A stretch of 64,000 nt of DNA from Candidatus Gastranaerophilales bacterium. GTDB lineage: Bacteria > Cyanobacteriota > Vampirovibrionia > Gastranaerophilales > Gastranaerophilaceae. The stretch covers positions 1 through 64,000 of the forward strand of contig CALUPH010000002.1 of assembly GCA_944322615.1 (NCBI GenBank). The letters are read 5' to 3'. A program made the position numbers and the translations under genes. Of this stretch, positions 55,681-64,000 are shown in pieces. How positions within the stretch are numbered: the stretch's first letter is position 1; each line of letters opens with the position of its first letter. The notes under the pieces were generated by a model, which saw only the letters and a program-made list of their open reading frames with translations, made no database searches and was not told the origin of the DNA.

Positions 55681-57214
55681 TTAATTCACCTACATATTCA
55701 ATCTTAAACAAAACTGCAAAAACAGTATAAACAATCATACAAAGAGCAAATATTACAATTGTTTTTATAAATAACAAAAACCAATTATCAGGAGCTATAA
55801 CCCAATTTCTATATATTACAAAATTTATTGAAAAAGAGAGAAAAGCCGCTGATACCATTTTAGCTAAATTTACAAAATATATTTTATAATCCAAATTTAT
55901 TCTCTTTAATAAAATACATCCAAGTAATGTCGCATTAAACAATGTAACTAACGATGTAGAAAGTGTGATTGCAGCAATTCCTAATTTTTCTATAAACAAA
56001 GCATTTAATATATATTTTAAGACAATAGATGAAAAAGCAACCAAAAACGGTGTTTTTGAATCGTTAAAAGAATAAAAGATTCTGGTAATAGAATCTCTAA
56101 ACACATAAGGAATTATAGCAAATGATAGGAAGATTAAAGCCTGTGAAACCATATATGTAGCATGAGAATCAAATTCACCTCTTTGGAAAACTAATTGCAC
56201 CATATCAGAAGCCAATAAGATAATTCCAAACATAATAGGAATAGCAACAAAATTCAAAAGTCCAACACCTTTATGAAAATAATATTTAATGTCGTCATAT
56301 TTCTTTTCCCCAACTAATTTTGAGAAAATAGGAAATAAAGGAACTAAAAAGGCAGTTACCAATATACCAACAGGGAACTGAAAAACTCTATTTGCATAGC
56401 CGACAGCTGTCCAAGCACCTTCTCTTAACTGCGAAGCAAAAAACATATCTACATATACATATATTTGACCTATTGTTGAGCTTAAAGCTGCAGGGAAAAC
56501 AAGTTCTACTAAATTTTTAAATTCAAGATTATTTTTAATTGCCAAATTCGGTTTTATTTTAAATCCGAGTTTTTTAACAGCAGGGAACTGAGCCAAGAAT
56601 TGTAATAAAGCACCTATTGAAGTTGCTATAGCTAAACATGTTCCATATTTATCACCTTTTGAAAAAGCAATAATAAATATTATACTAAGACTCATTAAAA
56701 CAGGTGAAAGATTAGGTAATAAGAAACACCTATAAGTAATTAACAGCCCATAATATATACCGATAATACCGCCAATTAGTATAACAGGTGTCATTATTCT
56801 CAAATGAGAACTTGCAAGAGAAACAAGTTCTTTATTGTCAGAATGAATTATAAAATTAAGTATTTCATCAGAATATATAAATATAACAATAGAGAATAAA
56901 GCAAATACAATAAAAGTAGCCGTTAGAAATGTATTAAAAAGCTTATTTACCTTTTCAGACGGCATTTTATCATCAGGATTTACAAGTTTAGCAAAAACAC
57001 TTACTGTAGCACTATGGAAAGGTCCTCCGACACCGCCCATCAAAATAATAGCTAATGAAGGAATTTGATAAGCATAAAAATAAGCATCAGAAACCAATCC
57101 GGCACCATAATAATTTGCTATACATACATCTCTAAGAAAACCTACAAATTTTGAAATTATTGTAACAAAAGCAATCAACCAGGCAGCTTTTAATAAAGAA
57201 GAATCTTTACTCAC
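55637..57214 (-). CDS. murJ: Lipid II flippase MurJ
   Basis: MurJ moves the peptidoglycan precursor lipid II across the membrane. The 525 residues have about fourteen hydrophobic segments. They begin with a MurJ-type FVTIISKFVGFLRDVCIANY and SDAYFYAYQIPSLAIILMGG, with later QFPVGILVTAFLVPLFPIFS. The start overlaps the spoIID-like gene by 8 nt, and the end overlaps tsaC. The operon spoIID-murJ-tsaC combines cell wall and tRNA functions. Confidence 0.94.
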   Translation of the reverse strand: MSKDSSLLKAAWLIAFVTIISKFVGFLRDVCIANYYGAGLVSDAYFYAYQIPSLAIILMGGVGGPFHSATVSVFAKLVNPDDKMPSEKVNKLFNTFLTATFIVFALFSIVIFIYSDEILNFIIHSDNKELVSLASSHLRIMTPVILIGGIIGIYYGLLITYRCFLLPNLSPVLMSLSIIFIIAFSKGDKYGTCLAIATSIGALLQFLAQFPAVKKLGFKIKPNLAIKNNLEFKNLVELVFPAALSSTIGQIYVYVDMFFASQLREGAWTAVGYANRVFQFPVGILVTAFLVPLFPIFSKLVGEKKYDDIKYYFHKGVGLLNFVAIPIMFGIILLASDMVQLVFQRGEFDSHATYMVSQALIFLSFAIIPYVFRDSITRIFYSFNDSKTPFLVAFSSIVLKYILNALFIEKLGIAAITLSTSLVTLFNATLLGCILLKRINLDYKIYFVNLAKMVSAAFLSFSINFVIYRNWVIAPDNWFLLFIKTIVIFALCMIVYTVFAVLFKIEYVGELIERIRNYIRQKFIH

Positions 57215-58844
57215 ATTCAGCCTCCTTTACTTCTGTAAATACTTTCACTTTTTTAGAATAATCAATATCTTCATCTAAAATCACATATGATATTTTATTT
57301 TCACCACAAACAAGATATTTAGATATTTCTACCTTTGTTATATCATCTTTTAGTTTGACATCAATTTCTTTTCCGTTTACGGTAATCCTTAATTTTTGTA
57401 TTTTATCAGGATTTTCTATATAAACTTTAGCCTCATCTTTTTCCGTATAAAATAATCGTTCTAATACCTTATTGTTACTATGAACTTCAATAGGAATAGT
57501 AGCTAGCTTTATACCTTTATAATAATGTTGCAATATTTGATCGAAGGTAAAGCCCAAGCTGCCCATTTTTCCGGCACCCCATTGACTCATCCCTACACCA
57601 TGACCAAAACCTCCACCATTAAATTTATATACAGGAGTTTCCGAATCTATATATGTAATTACAAAATTTGCACTTGGAAGAGATATTCCGTCTTTTTGAA
57701 AACATCTTCTTATAACCAGTTCTTTTTGAACAATATAAGTATTTTTATCAGTTTGGATTTCCAGTTTAATGATTTTACCGGATTCTCCTCTTTGCAATGC
57801 GCTTATAGAAATAATATTTCCAATATTATCACCTGGATTTATTTGCGGAGTAATAAAACCTGTTTTTGATTGGGCAGGCAATGTCTTTTTTAAAACATTT
57901 TGTAACTCATCAACTGTCCACTCTTTTGACCATCTGTAATATGGCGATAAGTCGTCGAAAGCTTCAGGTTTTGAAGTATAAAATTCTACTGCTTTTTCTT
58001 CTGTATCAAGAGTTTCAAATTCTTTAGAGTCTGGAACAGCAGATAAATAATGTATTGCTTTTGAAGGAAATTCTCTTGTAGAAGGATCAGAAAATGCATA
58101 TTCATAACTTTCGGTATAACCGCCTGCTGTAGAACTATACAAAGCAAGAATAGGTAAATTATCTTTATCTAAAGCTATAACCCCATTTGTTTGTTCGATT
58201 GCGGTATCGGAAAGTTTATCTTCAGTATTGGCACCAAAATATACCTGACAAGCAACTGAATCGCACAAATCAAATTCATTATATGCTTTTATTCGCGGTG
58301 TAACAGCATAATTTCTTGCAGCTACAGTCTGTGCTTTCAATGGTTCCAATCCAAATCTCACAGGCATTTCATTTGGTACAACACCTCTTAAATAATTTTT
58401 TAAGCTTAATACATTTACAATAGAGAACTTGCTTATATCTTTACTGCTTCTTACAAGTTCAATATACCCTCTATAAAGAGCTTGCTTACCTTTTCTTTTT
58501 AGACCTTTTATTGAAATTAACGATTCATTTTCAGATGAAATCAAAACAGGTCCGGTCAAATTTTTTGCTAATAACTGATTATCAACATAAACTCTGAATA
58601 AATTATTTTCAGATGTAACCTTAACCGTCTTAGAATTTTCATTTAAAGGAATTACATAACCGGAAGAAGAATCCATAACTCTTAAATTAGAAGCATCATT
58701 AAATTCAACATTATCAAACAGATAAGTTTTAAATAAAGTATCACTAATACCTACACGCACAGGTATATAATTATCAGTTGCATATGCACTCTGAAAACAA
58801 AGTATAAAAACTGAAATTATTATTGCAATCTGTTTATTAAACAT
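57207..58844 (-). CDS. Exported SpoIID/LytB-domain protein
   Basis: The 545-residue protein has a signal peptide (MFNKQIAIIISVFILCFQSA). It has a SpoIID-type region with VLSLKNYLRGVVPNEMPVRF, LKAQTVAARNYAVT and LALYSSTAGGYTESYEYAF, followed by FNGGGFGHGVGMSQWGAGKM. SpoIID of sporulating bacteria is a peptidoglycan lytic transglycosylase that removes denuded glycan. Related domains also occur in cyanobacteria and other non-sporulating groups. It overlaps murJ by 8 nt, in keeping with a cell wall role. Confidence 0.92.
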   Translation of the reverse strand: MFNKQIAIIISVFILCFQSAYATDNYIPVRVGISDTLFKTYLFDNVEFNDASNLRVMDSSSGYVIPLNENSKTVKVTSENNLFRVYVDNQLLAKNLTGPVLISSENESLISIKGLKRKGKQALYRGYIELVRSSKDISKFSIVNVLSLKNYLRGVVPNEMPVRFGLEPLKAQTVAARNYAVTPRIKAYNEFDLCDSVACQVYFGANTEDKLSDTAIEQTNGVIALDKDNLPILALYSSTAGGYTESYEYAFSDPSTREFPSKAIHYLSAVPDSKEFETLDTEEKAVEFYTSKPEAFDDLSPYYRWSKEWTVDELQNVLKKTLPAQSKTGFITPQINPGDNIGNIISISALQRGESGKIIKLEIQTDKNTYIVQKELVIRRCFQKDGISLPSANFVITYIDSETPVYKFNGGGFGHGVGMSQWGAGKMGSLGFTFDQILQHYYKGIKLATIPIEVHSNNKVLERLFYTEKDEAKVYIENPDKIQKLRITVNGKEIDVKLKDDITKVEISKYLVCGENKISYVILDEDIDYSKKVKVFTEVKEAECE

Positions 58845-58911
58845 GTATCTTCCTTATAAAAATTATTATAGTAGAAAGAGCAAATAAAGGTAACTCTTTA
58901 TTGATTTGTAA

Positions 58912-58939
58912 TTGAAACTTTTATTAAATGATATATAAT
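58912..58939 (+). promoter_or_regulatory. Putative sigma-70 promoter of hydF
   Basis: TTGAAA (58912-58917) and TATAAT (58934-58939) are 16 bp apart. A start near 58946 leaves a short leader with AAAAAGGAT before the ATG at 58958. Confidence 0.65.
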
Positions 58940-58957
58940 CAAAAAAAAGGATAAACT

Positions 58958-60157
58958 ATGAGTTTAAATTCAACACCCTCAGCAGAGAGAATACAAATAG
59001 GATTTTTCGGGAAAAGAAATAGTGGCAAATCAAGCTTAATAAATGCAATAACAAATCAAGAACTTTCAATTGTTTCAGAAATAAAAGGAACAACAACTGA
59101 CCCTGTATATAAAGCGATGGAATTACTGCCATTAGGACCTGTATCAATTATTGATACTCCTGGTATTGATGATGAAGGAACTTTAGGCTGTTTAAGAATA
59201 GAAAAAACAAAACAAGTACTAAATAAAGTAGATATTGCGATTTTGGTTATTGATGCTCAATATGAAATTTCATCATTTGATAAAGACCTTATAAATACTT
59301 TCAAAGAAAAAAATATAAAGTATATTATTGCATACAATAAATCAGATATTATAGAAGAAAAAAAACAATTATCAGAAAATGAAATTTATGTAAGTGCAAA
59401 GAACAAAACAAATATAAAAGAATTAAAAGACTTAATAGCAACAATCTATGAAGAAGACCCCAATAAAACATATTTGGTTAAAGACTTAATAGAACCATCT
59501 GATATTGTTATACTTGTAACTCCAATAGATAGTGCAGCACCAAAAGGAAGACTAATTCTTCCACAACAACAAGTAATACGAGACTTACTTGAAGCAGGAG
59601 CAATATCTGTTGTAGTTCAAGAAACAGAACTAAAAAAAGCAATTGAATCTTGCAGCAAAAAGCCAAAACTTGTTATTACAGACTCACAAGCTTTTAAAAA
59701 AGTAAATCAAGATACACCAAAAGATATAATGCTAACATCATTTTCAATACTTTTTGCAAGATATAAAGGTATACTTGATTATGCAATCAAAGGTATAAAA
59801 GCCATCGAAACCCTTAATGATAATGATACTTTGTTAATTTCAGAAGGTTGTACTCATCACAGACAATGCGATGATATTGGCAGCGTCAAATTACCAAGAT
59901 GGATTCAGGAATATACAAAAAAGAAACTCAACTTTGAATTTTCATCAGGCACAGGTTTCCCCGATGATTTATCAAAATATAAAATGATAATTCATTGCGG
60001 AAGTTGTATGCTAAAAGATAGAGAAGTAATATACAGATACAAAAAAGCGAATAAACAAAATATACCCATCACAAACTATGGAATTACCATTGCATATATA
60101 AATAATATTTTAAAAAGAAGTATTGAAATTTTTCCTGATTTACACAAAATCATTTAA
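58958..60157 (+). CDS. hydF: [FeFe] hydrogenase H-cluster maturation GTPase HydF
   Basis: HydF is the GTPase and scaffold on which the 2Fe part of the [FeFe] hydrogenase cluster is built, working with the radical SAM proteins HydE and HydG. The 399 residues have a G domain (FGKRNSGKSSLINAI, IIDTPGIDDEGTLG, YNKSD, YVSAKNKTN). The C-terminal cluster site has CTHHRQCDDIG and HCGSCMLKDREV, whose cysteines and histidine bind [4Fe-4S]. It is a single gene; no hydE, hydG or hydrogenase is in the window. It shows that the organism probably makes or uses H2. Confidence 0.96.
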   Translation: MSLNSTPSAERIQIGFFGKRNSGKSSLINAITNQELSIVSEIKGTTTDPVYKAMELLPLGPVSIIDTPGIDDEGTLGCLRIEKTKQVLNKVDIAILVIDAQYEISSFDKDLINTFKEKNIKYIIAYNKSDIIEEKKQLSENEIYVSAKNKTNIKELKDLIATIYEEDPNKTYLVKDLIEPSDIVILVTPIDSAAPKGRLILPQQQVIRDLLEAGAISVVVQETELKKAIESCSKKPKLVITDSQAFKKVNQDTPKDIMLTSFSILFARYKGILDYAIKGIKAIETLNDNDTLLISEGCTHHRQCDDIGSVKLPRWIQEYTKKKLNFEFSSGTGFPDDLSKYKMIIHCGSCMLKDREVIYRYKKANKQNIPITNYGITIAYINNILKRSIEIFPDLHKII

Positions 60158-60201
60158 ATCAATATATTTTTTATTAAGAAAAGTTAACAAAATATCCAGT
60201 C

Positions 60202-60226
60202 AAAACCCTTGCAATGCAAGGGTTTT
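60202..60226 (+). terminator. Terminator of hydF
   Basis: AAAACCCTTGC and GCAAGGGTTTT form a perfect 11-bp stem with an AAT loop, about 45 nt after the hydF stop. Confidence 0.82.
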
Positions 60227-60317
60227 AAATTTATTACAAATTATCGAATAAAAAAAGGCAATTTCGGGCATATATATTTTTTATATATAATATAGAGTTT
60301 AAAGAATCGAGGATATT

Positions 60318-60701
60318 ATGGCAGATGCTTTTTCATTTATGACAAGTACATTCAAAAATATCAGTGATTTTCAAACAAAAAATGACGATAATAAAAGTAA
60401 CTTTTATGTAGAAGATGATGAGCTTATAAGCTATAGCGATAATAACGGCAACGGATGTTCAGAAACAACAAATTATTGTGATTTCACAACATTTGAAGAA
60501 GCAATTATGTCAGATGCAAATGGAAATAATAAAGCAGACATGGCAGAATTGATGGATTATGAAAACTTTGAATTCAACGATAACATCAGCAACGGTTACG
60601 ATTACGAAGAAGCCTTTAACAGTTATGTAACAAGTGACTCTTTCGGAAACGGATACCAGCTTGATGATGAAGAAAATACAGGTTTTGATATTGAAAGTTA
60701 A
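60318..60701 (+). CDS. Small acidic protein with an EF-hand-like loop
   Basis: The 127 residues are strongly acidic, rich in Asp, Asn, Glu and aromatics, without a signal peptide. SDANGNNKADMAELMD has the D-x-N-x-N spacing of a calcium-binding EF-hand loop. The remainder, for example NGYDYEEAFNSYVTSDSFGN, has low complexity. A GAGG site precedes the ATG, and a hairpin terminator follows. It may belong with the acidic N-terminal part of the 52489-54084 protein, but no closer family is recognised. Confidence 0.65.
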   Translation: MADAFSFMTSTFKNISDFQTKNDDNKSNFYVEDDELISYSDNNGNGCSETTNYCDFTTFEEAIMSDANGNNKADMAELMDYENFEFNDNISNGYDYEEAFNSYVTSDSFGNGYQLDDEENTGFDIES

Positions 60702-60730
60702 TAAGGAACATATTTAATAAAGATTTTGAC

Positions 60731-60757
60731 AAATCCTCTTTTTAAGAGGATTTTTTT
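60731..60757 (+). terminator. Terminator of the acidic protein gene
   Basis: AAATCCTCTT and AAGAGGATTT pair over 10 bp with a 3-nt loop, followed by four more T's on the plus strand, right at the stop of the convergent permease gene. Confidence 0.9.
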
Positions 60758-61601
60758 AACCTTTAACGGCACCTTCATTTTGCGATGAAATAAAATATTT
60801 TTGCATAGCTATAAAGAAAATAAGGATAGGAATTATTGATATAATAGCACCAGACGCAATAAAGCGCCAATTTGCACTAAACATACCTTGTAAGTCATTA
60901 ACGCCAACAGGCAAAGTATATAAAGCTTTATTTGTCAAAACAATACTTGGCCATAAAAATTCACCCCAAGAACCAATAAATGTAAAAATGGCAAGCAATG
61001 CAAGTGTAGGAGATGTCATAGGAAGTAAAATTTTCCTCCAAATATCAAAAACGCCGCAACCATCGATAAAAGCAGCCTCTTCCATTTCTTTAGGAATAGC
61101 AAGAAAAGCTTGTCGCATTAAAAATATTCCGAATGCATTTACAGCAAAAGGTAATATTAGACCTAAATATCCCATTACAAAACCATATGAGTCCACAAAA
61201 TGGAGTTTTAAAACTATAAGATAAACAGGCAACATAATAGCTTGGAATGGAATCATAATAGTAGCAAGCACCATACAAAATAAGAAATTCTTTCCTTTGA
61301 AATTCATCCTGGCTAAAGGATATGCAGCTAATGATGAAAAAATCAAATTTAGAACAACTGTAAAACCTGCAACTATAAGACTATTAAAGAAATAAGCCAT
61401 AAAAGGAATTTGCTTCCAGACTCCGATAAAATTTTCAAAAGTGAAACATTTCGGAATAAAAACAGGCGGATATTCAAATATATTTTCATCAACACCCTTT
61501 AGTGCAGTTGAAATAAGCCATATAAAAGGGAAAACTGACAAAAATGACATAAAAATCAAAAATGAATGAGATATAAAACCTTTAAAAATTTTTCTTATCA
61601 T
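60756..61601 (-). CDS. Sugar ABC transporter permease, MalG/UgpE type
   Basis: The 281-residue protein has six hydrophobic segments and the permease EAA loop MEEAAFIDGCGVFDIWRKIL that docks with the ATPase. The pattern SAFLSVFPFIWLISTALKG-like start and AYPLARMNFKGKNFLF fits the MalG group of carbohydrate importers. It overlaps the partner permease gene by 4 nt. The ATPase and the binding protein are not in the window, so the sugar is unknown. Confidence 0.92.
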   Translation of the reverse strand: MIRKIFKGFISHSFLIFMSFLSVFPFIWLISTALKGVDENIFEYPPVFIPKCFTFENFIGVWKQIPFMAYFFNSLIVAGFTVVLNLIFSSLAAYPLARMNFKGKNFLFCMVLATIMIPFQAIMLPVYLIVLKLHFVDSYGFVMGYLGLILPFAVNAFGIFLMRQAFLAIPKEMEEAAFIDGCGVFDIWRKILLPMTSPTLALLAIFTFIGSWGEFLWPSIVLTNKALYTLPVGVNDLQGMFSANWRFIASGAIISIIPILIFFIAMQKYFISSQNEGAVKG

Positions 61602-62470
61602 ATTTTATACCTCTTATTTTCAAAACAAGTAATATTAATTATAGAGAAAATAAGTATAACCAAAAGCAAAACAACCGATGCTGCAGAAGCCATAGATAAA
61701 TCAAGATTTTCAAATGCTCTTTCATATATATAATAAACAATTGTTTTTGTAGAATTTAAAGGACCGCCTTTTGTCATAACATATATTTCTGTAAATACTT
61801 TTAAAGCTGATATTGAAGAAATGATTACAACTAAAGCAATAGTAGGCATAATTTGGGGAATAGTTACAGTCAGATGTTTTTTTATTTCACTTGCACCATC
61901 AATATCGGCAGCTTCATATAAATCTTTTGGAACTCCAATCAATGCTGATAGATATATCATCATATAATAGCCAATCCCTTTATATATAGTAACAATAGCC
62001 ACAGACAAAAGTGCAAATTTAGTATCAGTAAGCCAGCCGATTGCCGATAAACCAAATAATTCAGCCAAATAATTCAAAATGCCTTGCTGGGCATATAACC
62101 ATTTAAAAGCTATAGCAACAACTACAATAGATATAATAACAGGCAGATAAATCAATACTTTATATATATTTACTCCCTTTATTTTTTGATTAATAAATAT
62201 AGCAACAATCAAAGGTAAAACAGCAAGAATTGGAACTACCATAATCAAAAATAAAAAAGTGTTAGTCAACGTCGTATAAAACTCTTTTGACTTAAATAAC
62301 TGTATATAATTAGAAAAAGCAATAAACTGCGGGTTGTATATATCTGTAGAGAAATCCTTAAAACTTAACAAAATTGTATCTATAAAAGGTATAAAGAAAA
62401 ATACCGCAAGCAAAACAAATGCAGGTAACAAAAATAAATACGGTATATATTTTTTATAAAAAGTATTCAA
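61598..62470 (-). CDS. Sugar ABC transporter permease, MalF/UgpA type
   Basis: This is the partner of the MalG-type permease, with six hydrophobic segments, the start KKYIPYLFLLPAFVLLAVFF, and the EAA loop YEAADIDGASEIKKHLTVTI. I place the start at TTG 62470 because AAAGGG lies 8 nt before it, giving 290 residues; a GTG at 62524 would give 308 with a poorer site. It overlaps the next gene by 4 nt. The pair probably forms the membrane part of a carbohydrate importer. Confidence 0.9.
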   Translation of the reverse strand: MNTFYKKYIPYLFLLPAFVLLAVFFFIPFIDTILLSFKDFSTDIYNPQFIAFSNYIQLFKSKEFYTTLTNTFLFLIMVVPILAVLPLIVAIFINQKIKGVNIYKVLIYLPVIISIVVVAIAFKWLYAQQGILNYLAELFGLSAIGWLTDTKFALLSVAIVTIYKGIGYYMMIYLSALIGVPKDLYEAADIDGASEIKKHLTVTIPQIMPTIALVVIISSISALKVFTEIYVMTKGGPLNSTKTIVYYIYERAFENLDLSMASAASVVLLLVILIFSIINITCFENKRYKI

Positions 62471-62560
62471 GAAAAAACGCCCTTTAGTCTTTTCTATTAT
62501 AATTGTTTTTAGCAATATTTGCACGTTATTTGTTTTTATTAATATATAAGAGGGCTAATT

Positions 62561-63265
62561 ATGCGTTTTTTTAATAACTTATTAAAAATATTAATAAAAA
62601 AGAAAAAGCTTTCAGAAAGTGTATTTTTCAAAAATTCGACAACAAAGTATTCTATGAATTCAAGCTGTACACTTAACCTTTCAAGTGAAACAGAAAAGAA
62701 GAAAACAGAAATTAACAATAAATTAAAACCCATTATAAAGAAATATGTAAATCATCCTGAAAAGCTATTACAATATATGCAATTAGAAGGAATGAAAGTA
62801 TATAAATTTAATAATGCAGCTAAAATTTTGGCGAAACTTGGAGAAGAAGAAGGATTTTTGACTCCTTTAAAAGGATTTAAAGCTTTTATTATAAATTTGA
62901 TAATTGGATTTGCCTTTGAAAGCAAATTAAAAATCAGTTTTACAACAAAAGAAATGTTTATATTTAATATTGATAATACAGAGATATATACAATTGCAAG
63001 AGCCTTGCATAAATATTACGGATATAAAGAAAAATTACCTGGATTTGATTATAAATCACAAGAAATCTTTAAAAAGGCATACAACAGCAGAAGAAAATCT
63101 ATATCCCCATTAGATAAATGTACAATTAAAGAAATGTATGCTTGTAAAGAAGCTTTGGCTAGAGATTTAGAATCAATTAATTTCACAATAGATTTATCTG
63201 TTGAACACGAACGATCTAAAAAAGCATTAGATAAGCTTGTAAATGAGAACTCAACCAGCGTATAG
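62561..63265 (+). CDS. Protein of unknown function upstream of ffh
   Basis: The 234-residue protein has a basic N-terminus (NLLKILIKKKKLSESVFFKN), a Ser/Thr-rich stretch, and a helical body with a hydrophobic part (LKGFKAFIINLIIGFAFESK). There is also FNIDNTEIYTIARALHKYYG and a charged end. It has no signal peptide and no recognised domain. It starts 36 nt after the divergent permease start region and ends 105 nt before ffh. Codon use is like its neighbours. The plain length and lack of overlap with another gene support a real gene. Confidence 0.65.
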   Translation: MRFFNNLLKILIKKKKLSESVFFKNSTTKYSMNSSCTLNLSSETEKKKTEINNKLKPIIKKYVNHPEKLLQYMQLEGMKVYKFNNAAKILAKLGEEEGFLTPLKGFKAFIINLIIGFAFESKLKISFTTKEMFIFNIDNTEIYTIARALHKYYGYKEKLPGFDYKSQEIFKKAYNSRRKSISPLDKCTIKEMYACKEALARDLESINFTIDLSVEHERSKKALDKLVNENSTSV

Positions 63266-63370
63266 ATAAATCAAACATAATTTATAAAATACAAAAGTAT
63301 ACTTTAAGAACTGAAACAATTTATTATAAACAGTACTTATAAAGCATATTTATAGTAAAATTTTATTATT

Positions 63371-64000
63371 ATGTTTGATAACTTATCAGAAAAATTACAA
63401 GAAATAATAAAAAAAGCATCCGGAAATACTTCTTTAACAGAAGAAAATATGTCAGATGCCTTAAGAGAAGTTAGACGTGCACTGCTTGAAGCCGATGTCA
63501 GCTTAAAAGTAGTTAAAATTTTTATGTCTAACTTAAAAGAAAAAGCATTAGGCGAAGATGTACTAAAAGGAGTTAACCCGTCACAGCAATTAATAAAAAT
63601 TGTACACGACGAACTTGTTAATATTTTAGGTAATGAAAATAAACCATTAATTTTGGATGGTTACCCTTCATTAATCATGATGTTAGGATTACAAGGTTCA
63701 GGTAAAACTACATCAGCGGCAAAACTAGCTATCAAACTAAAAAAAGAAGGTAAAAACCCATTATTAGTTGCAGCAGACGTATATCGTCCGGCAGCTATTA
63801 CTCAACTAAAAACATTAGGGGAACAAACTCAAACACAAGTATTCACAATAGATGAATCAAAAGATGTTCAAAAAATTGTAACAGAAGCCATTGAATATGC
63901 TAAATCAAACGGATATAACGTTGTGATAATAGATACAGCAGGCCGCCTTCAAATAGATAACGAGATGATGGCAGAATTAATGCTTATAGATAGAGCATTT
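63371..64000 (+). CDS. ffh: Signal recognition particle protein Ffh, 3' end outside the window
   Basis: Ffh is the GTPase of the signal recognition particle, which delivers membrane proteins to the translocon. The first 210 residues are visible and the frame runs to the window end. They include the N domain (MSDALREVRRALLEADVSLK), the P-loop MLGLQGSGKTTSAAKLA, VAADVYRPAAITQLK and DTAGRLQIDNEMMAEL. No ribosome site lies before the ATG. The gene is not a complete ORF in the window because it is cut by the end. Confidence 0.97.
   Translation, partial: MFDNLSEKLQEIIKKASGNTSLTEENMSDALREVRRALLEADVSLKVVKIFMSNLKEKALGEDVLKGVNPSQQLIKIVHDELVNILGNENKPLILDGYPSLIMMLGLQGSGKTTSAAKLAIKLKKEGKNPLLVAADVYRPAAITQLKTLGEQTQTQVFTIDESKDVQKIVTEAIEYAKSNGYNVVIIDTAGRLQIDNEMMAELMLIDRAF

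Overview
The window is about 64 kb of very AT-rich bacterial chromosome, densely coded on both strands. It contains no phage, IS element, CRISPR array, rRNA or tRNA that I can recognise. The best taxonomic clue is the RNA polymerase beta' subunit. It is split into rpoC1 and rpoC2 at the cyanobacterial position, and rpoC2 carries a roughly 660-residue insertion between the trigger-loop strands. There are no photosynthesis genes. There is a HydF maturase for [FeFe] hydrogenase, several glycolytic enzymes, and a protein beginning MNINSISFKG. Together these suggest a non-photosynthetic, fermentative sister lineage of Cyanobacteria (Melainabacteria/Vampirovibrionia, most likely gut Gastranaerophilales). 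This is inference from gene content and was not checked by phylogeny.

Layout. 1-8.3 kb: a translation/tRNA operon (infB, cut by the window start, rbfA, truB) continues into envelope-type proteins (DUF2993-like, GerMN), a small LuxR-type regulator, a stand-alone triple Clp-N protein and a U32 peptidase. 8.3-15.3 kb: a small secreted HExxH protein, lpdA-pyk, and polA with a small exported protein. 15.4-19.1 kb: two membrane-anchored beta-propeller paralogues in tandem, three copies of a palindromic repeat, and a PAP2 phosphatase. 19.2-20.9 kb: a pseudouridine synthase, panD and a secreted NTF2-like protein. 20.9-29.9 kb: rpoB-rpoC1-rpoC2. 30.3-33.4 kb: a sensor histidine kinase and a small island of unknown genes with structured DNA and a Cro/CI-like regulator. 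33.4-37.6 kb: an operon of a TPR protein, DUF5989, an SxtJ-like protein and a carbamoyltransferase. 37.7-45.3 kb: ndk-tgt, fabI, a TerC-like protein, class II fba, YtxH-DUF948-YtxH and pgi. 45.3-52.4 kb: a coiled-coil protein, rnpA-rpmH, proC-purH-MFS, a TPR-glycosyltransferase and a MazG-like protein. 52.4-55.1 kb: a 531-residue repeat protein and an ISFKG/LysM-like protein. 55-64 kb: tsaC-murJ-spoIID, hydF, a small acidic EF-hand-like protein, two sugar ABC permeases, an unknown gene and the start of ffh.

How it fits together. Pgi, Fba and Pyk serve glycolysis. LpdA may serve pyruvate or glycine oxidation, and HydF implies fermentative H2 metabolism. The ABC permeases would import a sugar, although their binding protein and ATPase are not in view. 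MurJ, SpoIID, GerMN, DUF2993, FabI and PAP2 are envelope functions. The least-explained parts are the propeller tandem with its repeats, the carbamoyltransferase/SxtJ/DUF5989/TPR operon, the Clp-N-only protein, the VTNTxT repeat protein and the 32-33 kb island. Three genes in this annotation (rpmH, the 51-residue DUF5989 gene and the 5' part of ffh) were found by direct translation of stretches with no long complete ORF.
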